Of a stretch of DNA of 64,000 nucleotides, positions 54,141-63,231 are shown one piece after another. Location of the stretch: positions 186,001-250,000 of the forward strand of contig NZ_AZRW02000002.1 in the NCBI RefSeq assembly GCF_000512695.2, given 5' to 3'. The position numbers and the translations under genes were made by a program. The notes below the pieces were generated by a model. That model was not told the origin of the DNA. It saw nothing but the letters and a program-made list of their open reading frames with translations, and did not search any database. Source of the DNA: Pseudomonas sp. QTF5. Lineage in GTDB: Bacteria; Pseudomonadota; Gammaproteobacteria; Pseudomonadales; Pseudomonadaceae. Within the stretch, counting starts at the first letter, position 1. Each line of letters begins with the position of its first letter.

Positions 54141-55088
54141 TTAGCGAACAGGTGGCAGCGTGGTTGTAGTGGTGGTCATGTACGCGTCAGCTTCCAGATA
54201 CTCCACGGCATCCCGACGACGACCGCCGAAGGTGGCGGCGAGGCTGGCGAAAAACGCACCGGCCAACAGCGCGATGAACATCCATAACGCCGTCCAGGCT
54301 GCGACTTTGGCTGCGGTGTCAGCCGCTTGTTGCGCCGCCAGTTTGGCATCGGCGACGGCTTTTTGGGTGCGGGCATAGACTTCATCGATACGGCGTTCGG
54401 CGTCCGCTTGAGTGAGGTTGGTCCGCTGGGCGACCAATTGCGCCAGGTAGGTCCGATCCTCGGGCGCCAATTGACCGTCGTTACGCAGGCTGCGCGCGAA
54501 AATCCGGGTGACGGTGCCATTGACGGCATCATCACTGACGGCGACCGGCTGATCACCGCGAAACAGGCTGTCGATGAAGTAGCCGTACGGATTACTGTCG
54601 GTATTGCCGACCGCGCTGCCGGCAACCTGGGTCATGGCGCTGGCGGCACCGCCGGCCACTGTCGCCCCGGCCTGTACGCCGCCGCTGAGAATGTTGCCGA
54701 CGGAACCGACCACCAGGGTCGCGGTCACCAGCGTCGCCACGCACCAGGCCAGGAAGCCATGGGCCGTGTCGCGGAAATAGACCTCATCGCCGTGCATATA
54801 GGCCCACCTCACCCGCAGGCGACCGGCGATGTAACCACCGAGCCCGGACGCCATAATTTGGGTAAAGGCCAGCCAGACAATCGTCGAGACACCCAAGGCT
54901 TTGGCGCTGACGCCTTCATGGGCCCACGGCGAAATCGCCGAAAAACCCAGACCAAAACCAAGCAGCACGAGAATCAGCGACAACGCTGCAGCCGCCGCGG
55001 CCCCGGCGAAGATAGCGGCCCAGGACACGCCCGATAGCGTGCTGAACTCATCTGCGGCAGGATAAAAACCCTCAGAGGATCTGTTCAT
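54141..55088 (-). CDS. Hypothetical inner-membrane protein
   Basis: 315 residues. About five helices: SWAAIFAGAAAAAALSLILV, LGVSTIVWLAFTQIMASGLG, GFLAWCVATLVTATLVVGSV, and a last one ALWMFIALLAGAFFASLAAT, with a soluble segment between (residues about 170-270) ending in an Ala-rich coiled coil (RTQKAVADAKLAAQQAADTA). The tail has a Thr/Pro run (TTTTTTLPPVR). I do not recognise a function; similar proteins occur in Pseudomonas near stress genes. Confidence 0.65.
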   Translation of the reverse strand: MNRSSEGFYPAADEFSTLSGVSWAAIFAGAAAAAALSLILVLLGFGLGFSAISPWAHEGVSAKALGVSTIVWLAFTQIMASGLGGYIAGRLRVRWAYMHGDEVYFRDTAHGFLAWCVATLVTATLVVGSVGNILSGGVQAGATVAGGAASAMTQVAGSAVGNTDSNPYGYFIDSLFRGDQPVAVSDDAVNGTVTRIFARSLRNDGQLAPEDRTYLAQLVAQRTNLTQADAERRIDEVYARTQKAVADAKLAAQQAADTAAKVAAWTALWMFIALLAGAFFASLAATFGGRRRDAVEYLEADAYMTTTTTTLPPVR

Positions 55089-55358
55089 TGTTGTAATGCT
55101 CCAGGCAGGTTATACAACTCGTTAAACGAGCAATTGCAGTCAACGTGCCAGTCCCGATATTTCAATAAATCTTCCTGTTTCAATAAGTTGAAAACCATGC
55201 GTTTTTCGCATTCGTGCAGTTTGCAAGGAATCGGCAATATCGGCGGGTTTTATGCATTGCTTAAAACGGCGCCTGCATGAAGTTTTATTTAGAAAACCAT
55301 CGATCATTTCTGGGCAAAATGTCGCGCAACGTCTTGAACACCTAATCAGGCAAGCCCT
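55089..55358. other. Divergent promoter region, AT-richer
   Basis: Lies between the membrane protein gene and the response regulator. It contains AT-rich stretches (ATTTCAATAAATCTTCCTGT) and no obvious operator or repeat, and so probably drives both genes. Confidence 0.45.
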
Positions 55359-56042
55359 ATGACCCGTATCTTGACCATCGAAGACGACGCCGTGACCGCC
55401 CGGGAAATCGTCGCCGAACTGAGTAGTCACGGCCTCGACGTGGATTGGGTCGACAATGGCCGCGAAGGCCTGGAGCGTGCAGTCAGCGGCGACTACGACC
55501 TGATCACCCTCGACCGCATGCTGCCGGAGCTCGATGGTCTGGCGATTGTCACCACCCTGCGCACCATGGGCGTGGCCACGCCGATCCTGATGATCAGCGC
55601 CCTCTCCGACGTCGATGAACGGGTTCGAGGCCTGCGTGCCGGCGGCGACGATTACCTGACCAAACCGTTCGCCACCGATGAAATGGCCGCCCGGGTCGAA
55701 GTCTTGCTGCGCCGGCAAAACACCGTGACCGCCCAGGCCACCACATTGCGCGTGGCCGATCTGGAGCTGAACCTGATCAGCCACGAGGCCAGCCGCGACA
55801 GCCAGGTGCTGACGCTGTTGCCCACCGAGTACAAGTTGCTGGAATTTCTGATGCGCAACACCGGGCAGATTCTGTCGCGGATGATGATTTTCGAAGAGGT
55901 CTGGGGTTATCACTTCGACCCCGGCACCAACCTGATCGACGTGCACATCGGCCGTCTGCGCAAAAAGATCGACCCGCCAGGCAAAGTCCCACTGATTCGG
56001 ACGGTGCGAGGCTCGGGTTATGTCATTGCTGAACCCCTCTAA
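55359..56042 (+). CDS. OmpR-family response regulator
   Basis: 227 residues. N-terminal receiver with acidic pocket IEDD, acceptor Asp in TLDRMLPELDG, Lys in YLTKPF; C-terminal winged helix (LTLLPTEYKLLEFLMRN, LIDVHIGRLRKKID). DNA-binding transcription factor paired with the kinase that overlaps it by 23 bases. The target genes cannot be told. Confidence 0.9.
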   Translation: MTRILTIEDDAVTAREIVAELSSHGLDVDWVDNGREGLERAVSGDYDLITLDRMLPELDGLAIVTTLRTMGVATPILMISALSDVDERVRGLRAGGDDYLTKPFATDEMAARVEVLLRRQNTVTAQATTLRVADLELNLISHEASRDSQVLTLLPTEYKLLEFLMRNTGQILSRMMIFEEVWGYHFDPGTNLIDVHIGRLRKKIDPPGKVPLIRTVRGSGYVIAEPL

Positions 56043-57412
56043 AGGCTGGCGTTCCTCCAGCAGCCGCTTGCTGGCGCTCTACAGTTCGCTGTTCGTGGCC
56101 TGGAGCGGGATTCTCATGGGGGTCATGTATTACGAGGTGTCCAGCTACCTGGACACCCTGGCCAAGCATTCGCTGATGCAACGCCAGCATCTGTTTTCAC
56201 GCTTTTCGGGCGAGCAACTGGAGGACGCCCTCGCCGCCAGTGTGACCTTCGACATTCGCGGCATCGATGCCTATGGCCTGTTCGATGACCAGCAGCGCTA
56301 CCTCATCGGCCCCTTGCGCCAGATCCCCCAAGGCCTGCCGCTGGACGGCAAGATTCACATCCTCAGCGACTGCGTCGACGCCGACGACCCGACCCTGCCC
56401 GCCGACAGTTGCGATGCCTCGGCGACCCGGACCCTGGACGGGCGCTGGCTGGTACTGGTGCGGGACAACGGTTCGCTGTTTGCCGTGACCCGAATCATTC
56501 TGCATGCGCTGCTGTGGGGCGTGTCGCTGACCATTCTGCCCGGCGTCGCCGGCTGGCATTTATTGAGACGACGCCCGCTGCGGCGGATCCGGGCGATCCA
56601 GGCCAGCGCCGAAGCCATCGTCGCCGGCGACTTGACCCGACGCCTGCCGCTGTCCAACCGCCGTGACGAGCTAGACATGCTCGCCGCCATCGTCAACGCC
56701 ATGCTTGAACGCATCGAGCGCTTGATGAACGAGGTCAAGGGCGTGTGCGACAACATCGCCCATGACCTGCGTACACCGCTGACGCGCCTGCGGGCGCAGC
56801 TGTACCGGATTCAGCAGCAGGCCGACGACGGTTCGACGCTGGCCGTGCAACTGGATTCGGTGCTCGGCGAGGCCGATACCTTGATGGCGCGTTTTCGTGG
56901 ACTGTTGAGGATTTCCGAGCTGGAGGATCGCCAGCGCCGTTCGGGTTTCGTGCAACTGGACCCGGTGCCGTTGCTGCAAGAGCTGCATGACTTTTATCTG
57001 CCGCTGGCCGAGGAAGGCGAACTGACCTTTGAACTGCAATTGCCCGAATCACTGCCCCAACTCAACGGCGACCGGGCGTTGCTGTTCGAGGCCGTGGCGA
57101 ACTTGCTGAGCAACTCGATCAAGTTCACGCCGCCGGGTGGCGAGGTGATTTTGCGTGGGGTGAATGACGCTGGGCATACACGAATCGAAGTACTCGACTC
57201 CGGCCCCGGCATAGCCTTGGCCGAACGTGAGGCGGTGTTTCAGCGCTTCTATCGCCGAAGGCGGTAACCCGCAAAGCGGATTCGGGCTGGGCCTGTCGAT
57301 CGTCGCGGCGATTGTCAGCCTGCATGGGTTTACGCTGGAAGTCGGCAGCAGTGAACTGGGTGGCGCGCTCTTGGTCCTCGATTGCCGGCAGAGCCTGATT
57401 CCTCAGGCCTGA
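56020..57412 (+). pseudogene. Sensor histidine kinase, frameshifted near the 3' end
   Basis: Kinase partner of the OmpR-type regulator. N-terminal helix (LLALYSSLFVAWSGILMGVM), a periplasmic loop with three Cys (SDCVDADDPTLPADSCDAS), a second helix, HAMP, the His box NIAHDLRTPLTRL, N box NLLSNSIKFT, and G1 DSGPGIAL. After FQRFYRR the frame hits a stop at 57267 (415 residues). The missing part, with G2 box GFGLGLSIV and the end SELGGALLVLDC, continues from about 57250 to 57412 in another frame. A one-base insertion or two-base deletion near 57252-57260 explains it. Either a true mutation or a read error. Confidence 0.8.
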
Positions 57413-57439
57413 CTCCATCTCCACCACAAAGAAGATCCC

Positions 57440-57562
57440 ATGTGGGAGCGGCGGTGCGGCGATCCGACTTGCTCGCGAAAGCGGTGTGTCAGGCAACATC
57501 ATTGTCGACTGGCAGTCCGCATTCGCGAGCAAGTCGGATCGCCGCACCGCCGCTCCCACATT
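57440..57562. repeat. REP inverted pair (class B variant)
   Basis: Arms GTGGGAGCGGCGGTGCGGCG and complement continuing through ATCCGACTTGCTCGCGAA. It merges the class A end with the GATCCGACTTGC core seen at 5931-6052. Confidence 0.88.
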
Positions 57563-57589
57563 AGATTTGCTTGGGCCTGGAAACTCGGT

Positions 57590-58096
57590 TCAGTACCCCG
57601 GAACCTCGCGCAGAAACACCGGCAAATCAGTGATCGGCGGCAGGGCCGGAATCTCGACGTACATCTGGACCACCCAGCCTCGGTGATAACTGGCGTGGTT
57701 GACCACATGCAGCAGCATCGCACCAGCGCTCATGACCCCGCTTTCCCCCGAGACGGAGGTGAATTCGATGGGTTTATCCAGCGAATCGTCGGTCTGGGCC
57801 GAGCTCCATCCACAGAACCATTGGTCGATCTCCTGTTGCACCAATCGCAGCTCAGGGAGCTCGGTATGGAGCAGGTCATGGGAGGTTTTGAAGTCGTGCC
57901 CTCGGCCCTCCAGGTGGGCTTGCCAGATGCAGTCCACCACGTAGATATGGTTCAAGGTGCCAATGATGTTGTTGAACACCGACACCCGTTTGCGGTTGAG
58001 CTCTTCCGGTGGCAGCGCCATGAGGCTGTCGAAGAGTCGCTGATCGGCCCAGCGCCTGTAATCGGCGAGCATGCGGGCAGTGCGTACGTTGATCAT
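57590..58096 (-). CDS. DinB-family protein
   Basis: 168 residues, four-helix bundle with likely metal-binding His residues: HIYVVDCIWQAHL, then LHVVNHASYHRGWV, the typical DinB C-terminal motif H-x3-H. DinB-like proteins include damage-inducible proteins and thiol transferases. GGGAGACC precedes the ATG at 58096; the frame extends 56 codons up without homology. Confidence 0.82.
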   Translation of the reverse strand: MINVRTARMLADYRRWADQRLFDSLMALPPEELNRKRVSVFNNIIGTLNHIYVVDCIWQAHLEGRGHDFKTSHDLLHTELPELRLVQQEIDQWFCGWSSAQTDDSLDKPIEFTSVSGESGVMSAGAMLLHVVNHASYHRGWVVQMYVEIPALPPITDLPVFLREVPGY

Positions 58097-58205
58097 CAGA
58101 GGTCTCCCATGACGATGGGCGCATTGCCAAGAATAGCCCTCGCGGCTGGCAGCATCGTAAACGCTGATAACCGGCACTTCGCGCAACGCGACCTGTGTAG
58201 CAGCT

Positions 58206-58292
58206 GGCGCAATGTGGGGGCTTGCTCGCGAATACGGACTGCCAGTCGATAATGGGTGACACACCGCTATCGCAAGTAAGCTCTCCCACTGG
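58206..58292. repeat. Degenerate REP pair
   Basis: GGGGGCTTGCTCGCGAATAC and the inverse CGCTATCGCAAGTAAGCTCT are worn copies of class A arms with the common spacer (CCAGTCGATAATGGGTGACA). Confidence 0.6.
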
Positions 58293-58424
58293 CTTCGTAT
58301 TTACCGCGACCCTGCGGTCCTGAGCGGCTGCCCATGCATATATCGAAACAGCAGGGAACTCCTGAGCAGCGTCAAGCATCCTAAATTATGTGTTACTTCC
58401 TTTACGCTTTCGGAGGACGCCGTC

Positions 58425-58721
58425 ATGCGCCATCTGTTGCTTATATCTTCGCTAGTGCTTTGTTTGCCCGTGGGTTCGGCCATGGCCGATGTGGAGGCAA
58501 AAGATGTCGCCACTTCGGCTGGGGTCTCCGCATCGCTGTACTCGACGTTCAAGGATGACAAAATCGTGGTTCCCGCACGGGATGACGCCTCTAGCTTCGT
58601 GGCGAGTGGCGGTACGATTCGCGGCGTTTATCTGGAGTCGGTATTGAAGGAGATTCGACAAAATCATCCCGACCTCAAGGCAAGCGACGAGGACCTGGCC
58701 AAAGCGATCCTCGCTCAATAA
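58425..58721 (+). CDS. DUF2388 family exported protein
   Basis: 98 residues with a Sec signal peptide (LLLISSLVLCLPVGSAMA, cleavage after AMA near residue 21). The mature part (DVATSAGVSASLYSTFKDDK, VVPARDDASSFVASGGTIRG) matches DUF2388. Periplasmic, function unknown. It is divergent from the DinB gene with about 330 bases between, occupied by the worn REP pair. Confidence 0.8.
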   Translation: MRHLLLISSLVLCLPVGSAMADVEAKDVATSAGVSASLYSTFKDDKIVVPARDDASSFVASGGTIRGVYLESVLKEIRQNHPDLKASDEDLAKAILAQ

Positions 58722-58789
58722 GGTCCAGTCCGTCGCTGAAACCTGCAAAACAGCAGTGGGGCTCGCAACACCGGGATTGTGTTCGGGCC

Positions 58790-59722
58790 CTATGTTGCTT
58801 GTGCCCCGACGGACAGGCACGCCCAGCCGGCTACCAACTGTGCGCTGATGCTGACGCCGCCGCACACCACAATGACCACATCGTGGGCCTTGGCAATCGC
58901 CGGATGGTCCAGGTACGCCACCGCCAATGAAACCCCGCACGCCGGTTCGACCAATTGACGCAGGTCGTTGGCGTAACGAACCACGCCCATGATCGCCTCA
59001 TCATCGCTGAGCACCACGCATTCGTGCGCAAAGTCGAGGATATGCTGCACCGGCCAGGCCGCCACTTGTGCCGCGCCAAGTGATGTGGCGACGGTATCGA
59101 TGCGCGGCAACCTGACCGGGTGGCCGGCACTGACGGCGGCCGCGAAAGACGCCGCGCCCCGGGTTTCGCAAGCAACGATCCGACAATCCATGCGCTGATG
59201 ACGGATCAGTCCAGTGAGCAGGCCCGCCAGCAAACCGCCGCCGCCCACCGACGTCACCAATACATCGACCTGAGGACAGTCCTCGATAATTTCATCGACC
59301 ATCGTGCTGTGCCCTTCCCACAACACCGGATGATCGAAGGCTGGGACGTATTCGGTGTCCGCGCCCTTTGCGAGCTCTTTCGCCCGTTGATTGGCTTCGT
59401 CCCAGACTTTGCCATGGACGATCACCTCGGCACCGGTTTTCCTGATCCTGGCGCGGGTGGTTTCCGGGGTGGTGTTCGGCACCACGATGCAGGCTTTCAG
59501 CCCAAGGCTGGCGGCAGCCACAGCGGTGGCCAACCCGGCGTTACCACCGGAAGGACAAACCACTTTGCGCTTGCCCTGCTCCGCTGCCTGGCTGCACAGC
59601 AGACCCATGCCGCGCAGTTTGAACGAGCCGCTGGGTTGCAGGTTTTCCAACTTGAGCCAGATTCGCCGGGCCGGGGTCGACAGACCCGGGTGCAAAATCA
59701 GGGGCGTTCTGATGTGAAGCAT
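58790..59722 (-). CDS. PLP-dependent serine/threonine dehydratase-like enzyme
   Basis: 310 residues, fold type II PLP enzyme. Seen: LENLQPSGSFKLRGM with the PLP Lys, CPSGGNAGLATAVAA for substrate carboxylate, and the Gly-rich phosphate loop TSVGGGGLLAGLL. The short length without a regulatory ACT domain resembles eukaryote-like L-serine dehydratases. Serine or threonine would be turned to pyruvate or 2-oxobutyrate plus ammonia. AAGGAG lies seven bases before the ATG at 59722. Confidence 0.82.
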   Translation of the reverse strand: MLHIRTPLILHPGLSTPARRIWLKLENLQPSGSFKLRGMGLLCSQAAEQGKRKVVCPSGGNAGLATAVAAASLGLKACIVVPNTTPETTRARIRKTGAEVIVHGKVWDEANQRAKELAKGADTEYVPAFDHPVLWEGHSTMVDEIIEDCPQVDVLVTSVGGGGLLAGLLTGLIRHQRMDCRIVACETRGAASFAAAVSAGHPVRLPRIDTVATSLGAAQVAAWPVQHILDFAHECVVLSDDEAIMGVVRYANDLRQLVEPACGVSLAVAYLDHPAIAKAHDVVIVVCGGVSISAQLVAGWACLSVGAQAT

Positions 59723-59853
59723 CGTGTGCTCCTTGTGGCAGCACCGGCTCACTGAGATCTTTCAATGAGCCAAAAATGAACGGATAGACTTATCCTTATC
59801 CAAGCTTAGTTCACCCACCCTCCGGCTACCGTTCTGGCCATAACACGATGCCC

Positions 59854-59944
59854 CGTGTAGGAAGCCGGCTTGCCGGCGAAGGCGTTTTCATGGGCCGTTG
59901 CATGCCGTGAGGCCGCCTTCGCTGGCAAGCCAGCTCCTACACCG
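59854..59944. repeat. REP-like inverted pair (GTAGGAAGCCGGCTTGCCGG)
   Basis: Arms GTGTAGGAAGCCGGCTTGCC and GGCAAGCCAGCTCCTACAC pair imperfectly across a spacer with CATGGGCCGTTGCATGCCGT. Related text occurs at 14090-14200. Confidence 0.8.
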
Positions 59945-59974
59945 GGAACGGCGTACGGTATCTACACTGGTTTT

Positions 59975-60655
59975 ATGTCCCTTGCGATGTCAGTCATGAA
60001 AATCTCGGCCAAACTCGCGTTTTTTACCCTCGTTAGTACCCTTGCCTACCTCGCGCTCGCGGTGTTCGGGCTGGGCGGGCTGGCGGTCTTTTTCTCACAC
60101 CCGCCGCTGGTGGTCATTGCACTGGCAACCTTGGTGATGGCGATTGTGTCTTTGTTTAGCGAAGGCAACCTGAGTTCCGGCGAGCGCGAAGACCGGGCCA
60201 ATCGCTGGGTGCTGCCAGTTTTCGGGGTGCTCGGGTTGTTGAGTGGGTATCTGCCAGCCTACACCGACCGGATCGACTTCTGGACCTTCGGTGGCGAGGG
60301 CGTGCGATGGCTGGGAGCGCTGCTGTTCATCGGCGGCGGCGCACTGCGGATGTGGCCGGTGTTTATACTGGGCAAACGCTTCAGCGGACTGGTGGCGATT
60401 CAGCCGGGGCACCGTCTGGTCACCGACGGGATATATCGGAAACTGCGCAACCCTAGCTATCTGGGGCTGCTGATCAATGGCGTGGGCTGGGCGCTGGCCT
60501 TTCGTTCCGGGGTCGGATTGCTACTGGTAGTGCTGACGTTGATCCCGCTGATTGCCCGCATTCGCTCCGAAGAAGCGCTGTTACGCGCGCAGTTTGGCAG
60601 TGAATTCGAGGCTTACTGCGCCGGTAGCTGGCGCTTGATTCCGGGGATTTACTGA
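59975..60655 (+). CDS. Isoprenylcysteine carboxyl methyltransferase-family membrane protein
   Basis: About 226 residues and five to six helices (FTLVSTLAYLALAVFGLGGL, VVIALATLVMAIVSLF, WVLPVFGVLGLLSGYLP, GALLFIGGGALRMW). The C-terminal half shows GHRLVTDGIYRKLRNPSYLG, the SAM-binding motif of ICMT/PEMT-type methyltransferases, then EEALLRAQFGSEFEAYCA. The bacterial substrates are unknown. Starts at 59975, 59987 and 59996 are possible; none has a strong ribosome site. Confidence 0.78.
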   Translation: MSLAMSVMKISAKLAFFTLVSTLAYLALAVFGLGGLAVFFSHPPLVVIALATLVMAIVSLFSEGNLSSGEREDRANRWVLPVFGVLGLLSGYLPAYTDRIDFWTFGGEGVRWLGALLFIGGGALRMWPVFILGKRFSGLVAIQPGHRLVTDGIYRKLRNPSYLGLLINGVGWALAFRSGVGLLLVVLTLIPLIARIRSEEALLRAQFGSEFEAYCAGSWRLIPGIY

Positions 60656-60670
60656 ACCCACCACAATCTA

Positions 60671-60762
60671 CTGTGGGAGCGGGCTTGCTCGCGAAGGCGG
60701 TGTATCAGTCGACATCAATGTTGAATGATGAACCGCCTTCGCGAGCAAGCCCGCCCCCACAT
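60671..60762. repeat. REP inverted pair (class A)
   Basis: Arms CTGTGGGAGCGGGCTTGCTC and complement with the clean spacer AGTCGACATCAATGTTGAAT. The right arm has one T to C change (CCGCCCCCAC). It overlaps the last codon of the HAD gene. Confidence 0.9.
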
Positions 60763-61430
60763 TAAAGTGTGTACAGGCTGATTTGGCTGTGGAGATCCAC
60801 TCGTGCCTCGACCGAGTCATAACTGGCCAAAGTGGCGTGCGGAGTCTGGAGCGGATGAACATGGGTCGCGGTGATGACCATGACGTGGGCACCCGCCGCT
60901 TCACCTGCGCGAATCCCCACGGCGGCATCTTCGAAAATCAGGCAATCGGTGGGTTCGACCCCTAACCGACTGGCAGCCAGACGATACCCCGCTGGGTCGG
61001 GTTTGCCGGCGCTGACGTCTTCGGCGGTGACCATCACCCCAGGTTCGGGAATGCCTGCCGCCGCCATTCGGCGCAGGGCCAGCACCCGTGGCGCGGAGGT
61101 GACGATCGCCCATTGGTTGGCGGGCAGCGACTTGAGGAAACTCGCCGCGCCGGTCACCTCGACAATTCCTTCCACATCCTCGACTTCCGCCTCGGTGATC
61201 CACGCTGCCTCAGCTTCAGCGTCTACCCCGGGCAAGGCTAAACGGGTGATGGTGTCGATGGCGCGAACGCCGTGGATGGTCGGCAGGAAGATATCGACAT
61301 CGATCCCGTGACGTAGGGCCCAGGTGGTCCAGATCCGCTCGGCGGCAGCGATGGAGTTGAGGACGGTTCCGTCCATATCGAACAGGAAGGCGCGGTATGA
61401 CGTGTTGAACACGGATGCTTGAACGGACAA
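60762..61430 (-). CDS. HAD-superfamily phosphatase (subfamily IA), TTG start
   Basis: 222 residues. Motif I FLFDMDGTVLN, motif II VTSAPR, motif III SAGKPDPAGY and motif IV IFEDAAVGI; a helical cap lies between I and II, as in sugar-phosphatases of the YfbT/YniC kind. There is no ATG between the stop-bounded upstream and motif I; a TTG at 61430 has AAAGGAAG about eight bases upstream and is the best start. Substrate probably a small phosphate ester. It follows the receiver gene by 68 bases. Confidence 0.8.
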   Translation of the reverse strand: MSVQASVFNTSYRAFLFDMDGTVLNSIAAAERIWTTWALRHGIDVDIFLPTIHGVRAIDTITRLALPGVDAEAEAAWITEAEVEDVEGIVEVTGAASFLKSLPANQWAIVTSAPRVLALRRMAAAGIPEPGVMVTAEDVSAGKPDPAGYRLAASRLGVEPTDCLIFEDAAVGIRAGEAAGAHVMVITATHVHPLQTPHATLASYDSVEARVDLHSQISLYTL

Positions 61431-61498
61431 AGGGCGGACTTCCTTTCGCAAGAACCAGGCGAGTATTTTCAAGCAATGTACATCACCCGCGACAGCTC

Positions 61499-61906
61499 CT
61501 ACAGGGTTCGATTCGACTGCAAGGCGTTTTGCACACAATCGAGCAATTGGCCCACCGCCCAAGGTTTCTTGATGAACGTAACCGGGTGCTTGACCCCAGA
61601 ACTTTTCGGGGTTTCGAAGCCAGACATGATCATGATCGGTTTGTCCGGCCAACGGTCGCCGAACTGATTCGCCAGGTCTGCGCCATTGAGCTTGCCCGGC
61701 ATGGTGATGTCCGTCAGCAATAGTCCTACTTCCGGCGCATGCTGCTCCAGAAACTGCGACGCGGCGTCCGCGCTGACCTGTGGTTCAACCGCAAAGCCTT
61801 CCTCCTGAAGAATTTCGCAAAGAAACTCCAGGATCAACGGGTCATCCTCAACCACAAGAATCAAACCGTCAGACAAGTGCGCGCCCGCCGCTGATACTGG
61901 ACCCAT
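61499..61906 (-). CDS. Single-domain response regulator
   Basis: 135 residues, only a receiver domain: acidic pair VVEDDP, acceptor Asp in LTDITMPGKLNG, Ser in MIMSGFE, and Lys in FIKKPW. There is no output domain, so it would act by binding a partner, as CheY-like or hybrid-kinase partner proteins do. GGGAG lies about ten bases before the ATG. No kinase gene is beside it. Confidence 0.87.
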   Translation of the reverse strand: MGPVSAAGAHLSDGLILVVEDDPLILEFLCEILQEEGFAVEPQVSADAASQFLEQHAPEVGLLLTDITMPGKLNGADLANQFGDRWPDKPIMIMSGFETPKSSGVKHPVTFIKKPWAVGQLLDCVQNALQSNRTL

Positions 61907-62106
61907 GACTGTGCCACTCCCTGATTACGTAAATGATTTGCGCGGGCTCAAATCCGCTACCTACAGGTATGAGCAGCGGACTTCGTGGAAATTCATTTTT
62001 GATACACCCGACTTGGACATTCTCCGTCCAGGCCGACAAACACGGGCGTTTGTCAGCGCAAATTGTGGTTAAAATGCCGCCCCCTTTACATGGCCGACTT
62101 TGCCCG

Positions 62107-63045
62107 ATGAACCCAGATGCCCTCTCCGTCCTCCACGACCATTTGCTGACTGCGCTTGCGGCTGCGCCCGCAGAAACCCGTCGGCTGTTCCACGGCCGTG
62201 GCCGCTGCTGGCCGGGGCTGGAGCAATTGACTGTCGACTGGCTGCAGGGCGTGGTGCTGGTCTGCGTGTTCAAGGAGCCGGAAGCGTCGCAACTGGACGA
62301 TTTGAAGCAGCGGCTGATGGCGATCACGCAGTCGCCTGCAGGGACGACATCCGGCGCGCATACCTTGCTGCTGCAACATCGATACCTGCAGGAAAGCACC
62401 ACCGAATGGCTGCTCGGGGAGCCGATCGACGAGATGACGATCACCGAGGGCGGCCTGCATTATCGAGTGGACCTGGGTCGCAAACAGAACACCGGTCTGT
62501 TTCTCGACATGCGCTATGGCCGCGATTGGGTGCGGGCCAACTCGGATGGCAAACGGGTATTGAACCTGTTCGCCTATACCTGTGGGTTTTCCGTGGCCGC
62601 CATCGCGGGAGGCGCTGCGCATGTGGTCAATCTGGACATGTCCCGCGCAGCCCTGAGCCGTGGCCGCGACAATCATCGGCTCAACGGGCATGACCTGAGC
62701 AAGGTGAGTTTTCTCGGCCATGACCTGTTCAAATCCTGGGGCAAAGTCATCAATAGCGGCCCTTATGATCTGGTGATCATCGACCCGCCGTCCTTTCAGA
62801 AAGGCAGCTTTCTGTTGACCAAGGATTATCAGCGCGTGCTGCGCCGCCTGCCCGAGTTGCTCAGCCCTCAGGGCACGGTGCTGGCCTGCATGAACGATCC
62901 GGCTTTCGGTGCGGACTTTCTCATCGACGGCGTCACCCGCGAAGCGCCGAGCCTGCGGTTTGAGCAGCGGTTGGAGAATCCGCCGGAGTTTCCGGATGCC
63001 GATGTTGAATGCGGGTTGAAGGCGTTGGTGTTCAGACAGGGGTAG
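62107..63045 (+). CDS. Class I SAM methyltransferase (RlmI/RlmK-like)
   Basis: 312 residues. Seen: KQNTGLFLDMRYGRDWVR, the SAM motif VLNLFAYTCGFSVAA, the acidic loop VNLDMS, and catalytic DPPSF in LVIIDPPSFQKGSF. These are shared with RlmI and the C-terminal part of RlmKL, which methylate 23S rRNA cytosine or guanine. It lacks an N-terminal PUA or THUMP domain, so the exact target is unclear. The ATG at 62107 (MNPDAL) fits best. Confidence 0.82.
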   Translation: MNPDALSVLHDHLLTALAAAPAETRRLFHGRGRCWPGLEQLTVDWLQGVVLVCVFKEPEASQLDDLKQRLMAITQSPAGTTSGAHTLLLQHRYLQESTTEWLLGEPIDEMTITEGGLHYRVDLGRKQNTGLFLDMRYGRDWVRANSDGKRVLNLFAYTCGFSVAAIAGGAAHVVNLDMSRAALSRGRDNHRLNGHDLSKVSFLGHDLFKSWGKVINSGPYDLVIIDPPSFQKGSFLLTKDYQRVLRRLPELLSPQGTVLACMNDPAFGADFLIDGVTREAPSLRFEQRLENPPEFPDADVECGLKALVFRQG

Positions 63046-63052
63046 ATCAAAA

Positions 63053-63160
63053 GATCAAAAGATCGCAGCCTTCGGCAGCTCCTACGGACTCGCGTACACC
63101 CGTGAAATATCGGGCGAACACAAATTTTGTAGGAGCTGCCGAAGGCTGCGATCTTTTGAT
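63053..63160. repeat. Class C inverted repeat (CTGCCGAAGGCTGCGATCTT)
   Basis: Left arm AAGATCGCAGCCTTCGGCAG and right arm CTGCCGAAGGCTGCGATCTT are perfect inverted copies, each linked to AGCTCCTAC. A single arm recurs at 12573-12602. Confidence 0.9.
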
Positions 63161-63231
63161 GTTGATCCAACACCAGGCAGGCTGGCCGGGGGGATTAGAC
63201 TAATGGTACTTGAGTGCCAGCCCCCGGCTTC

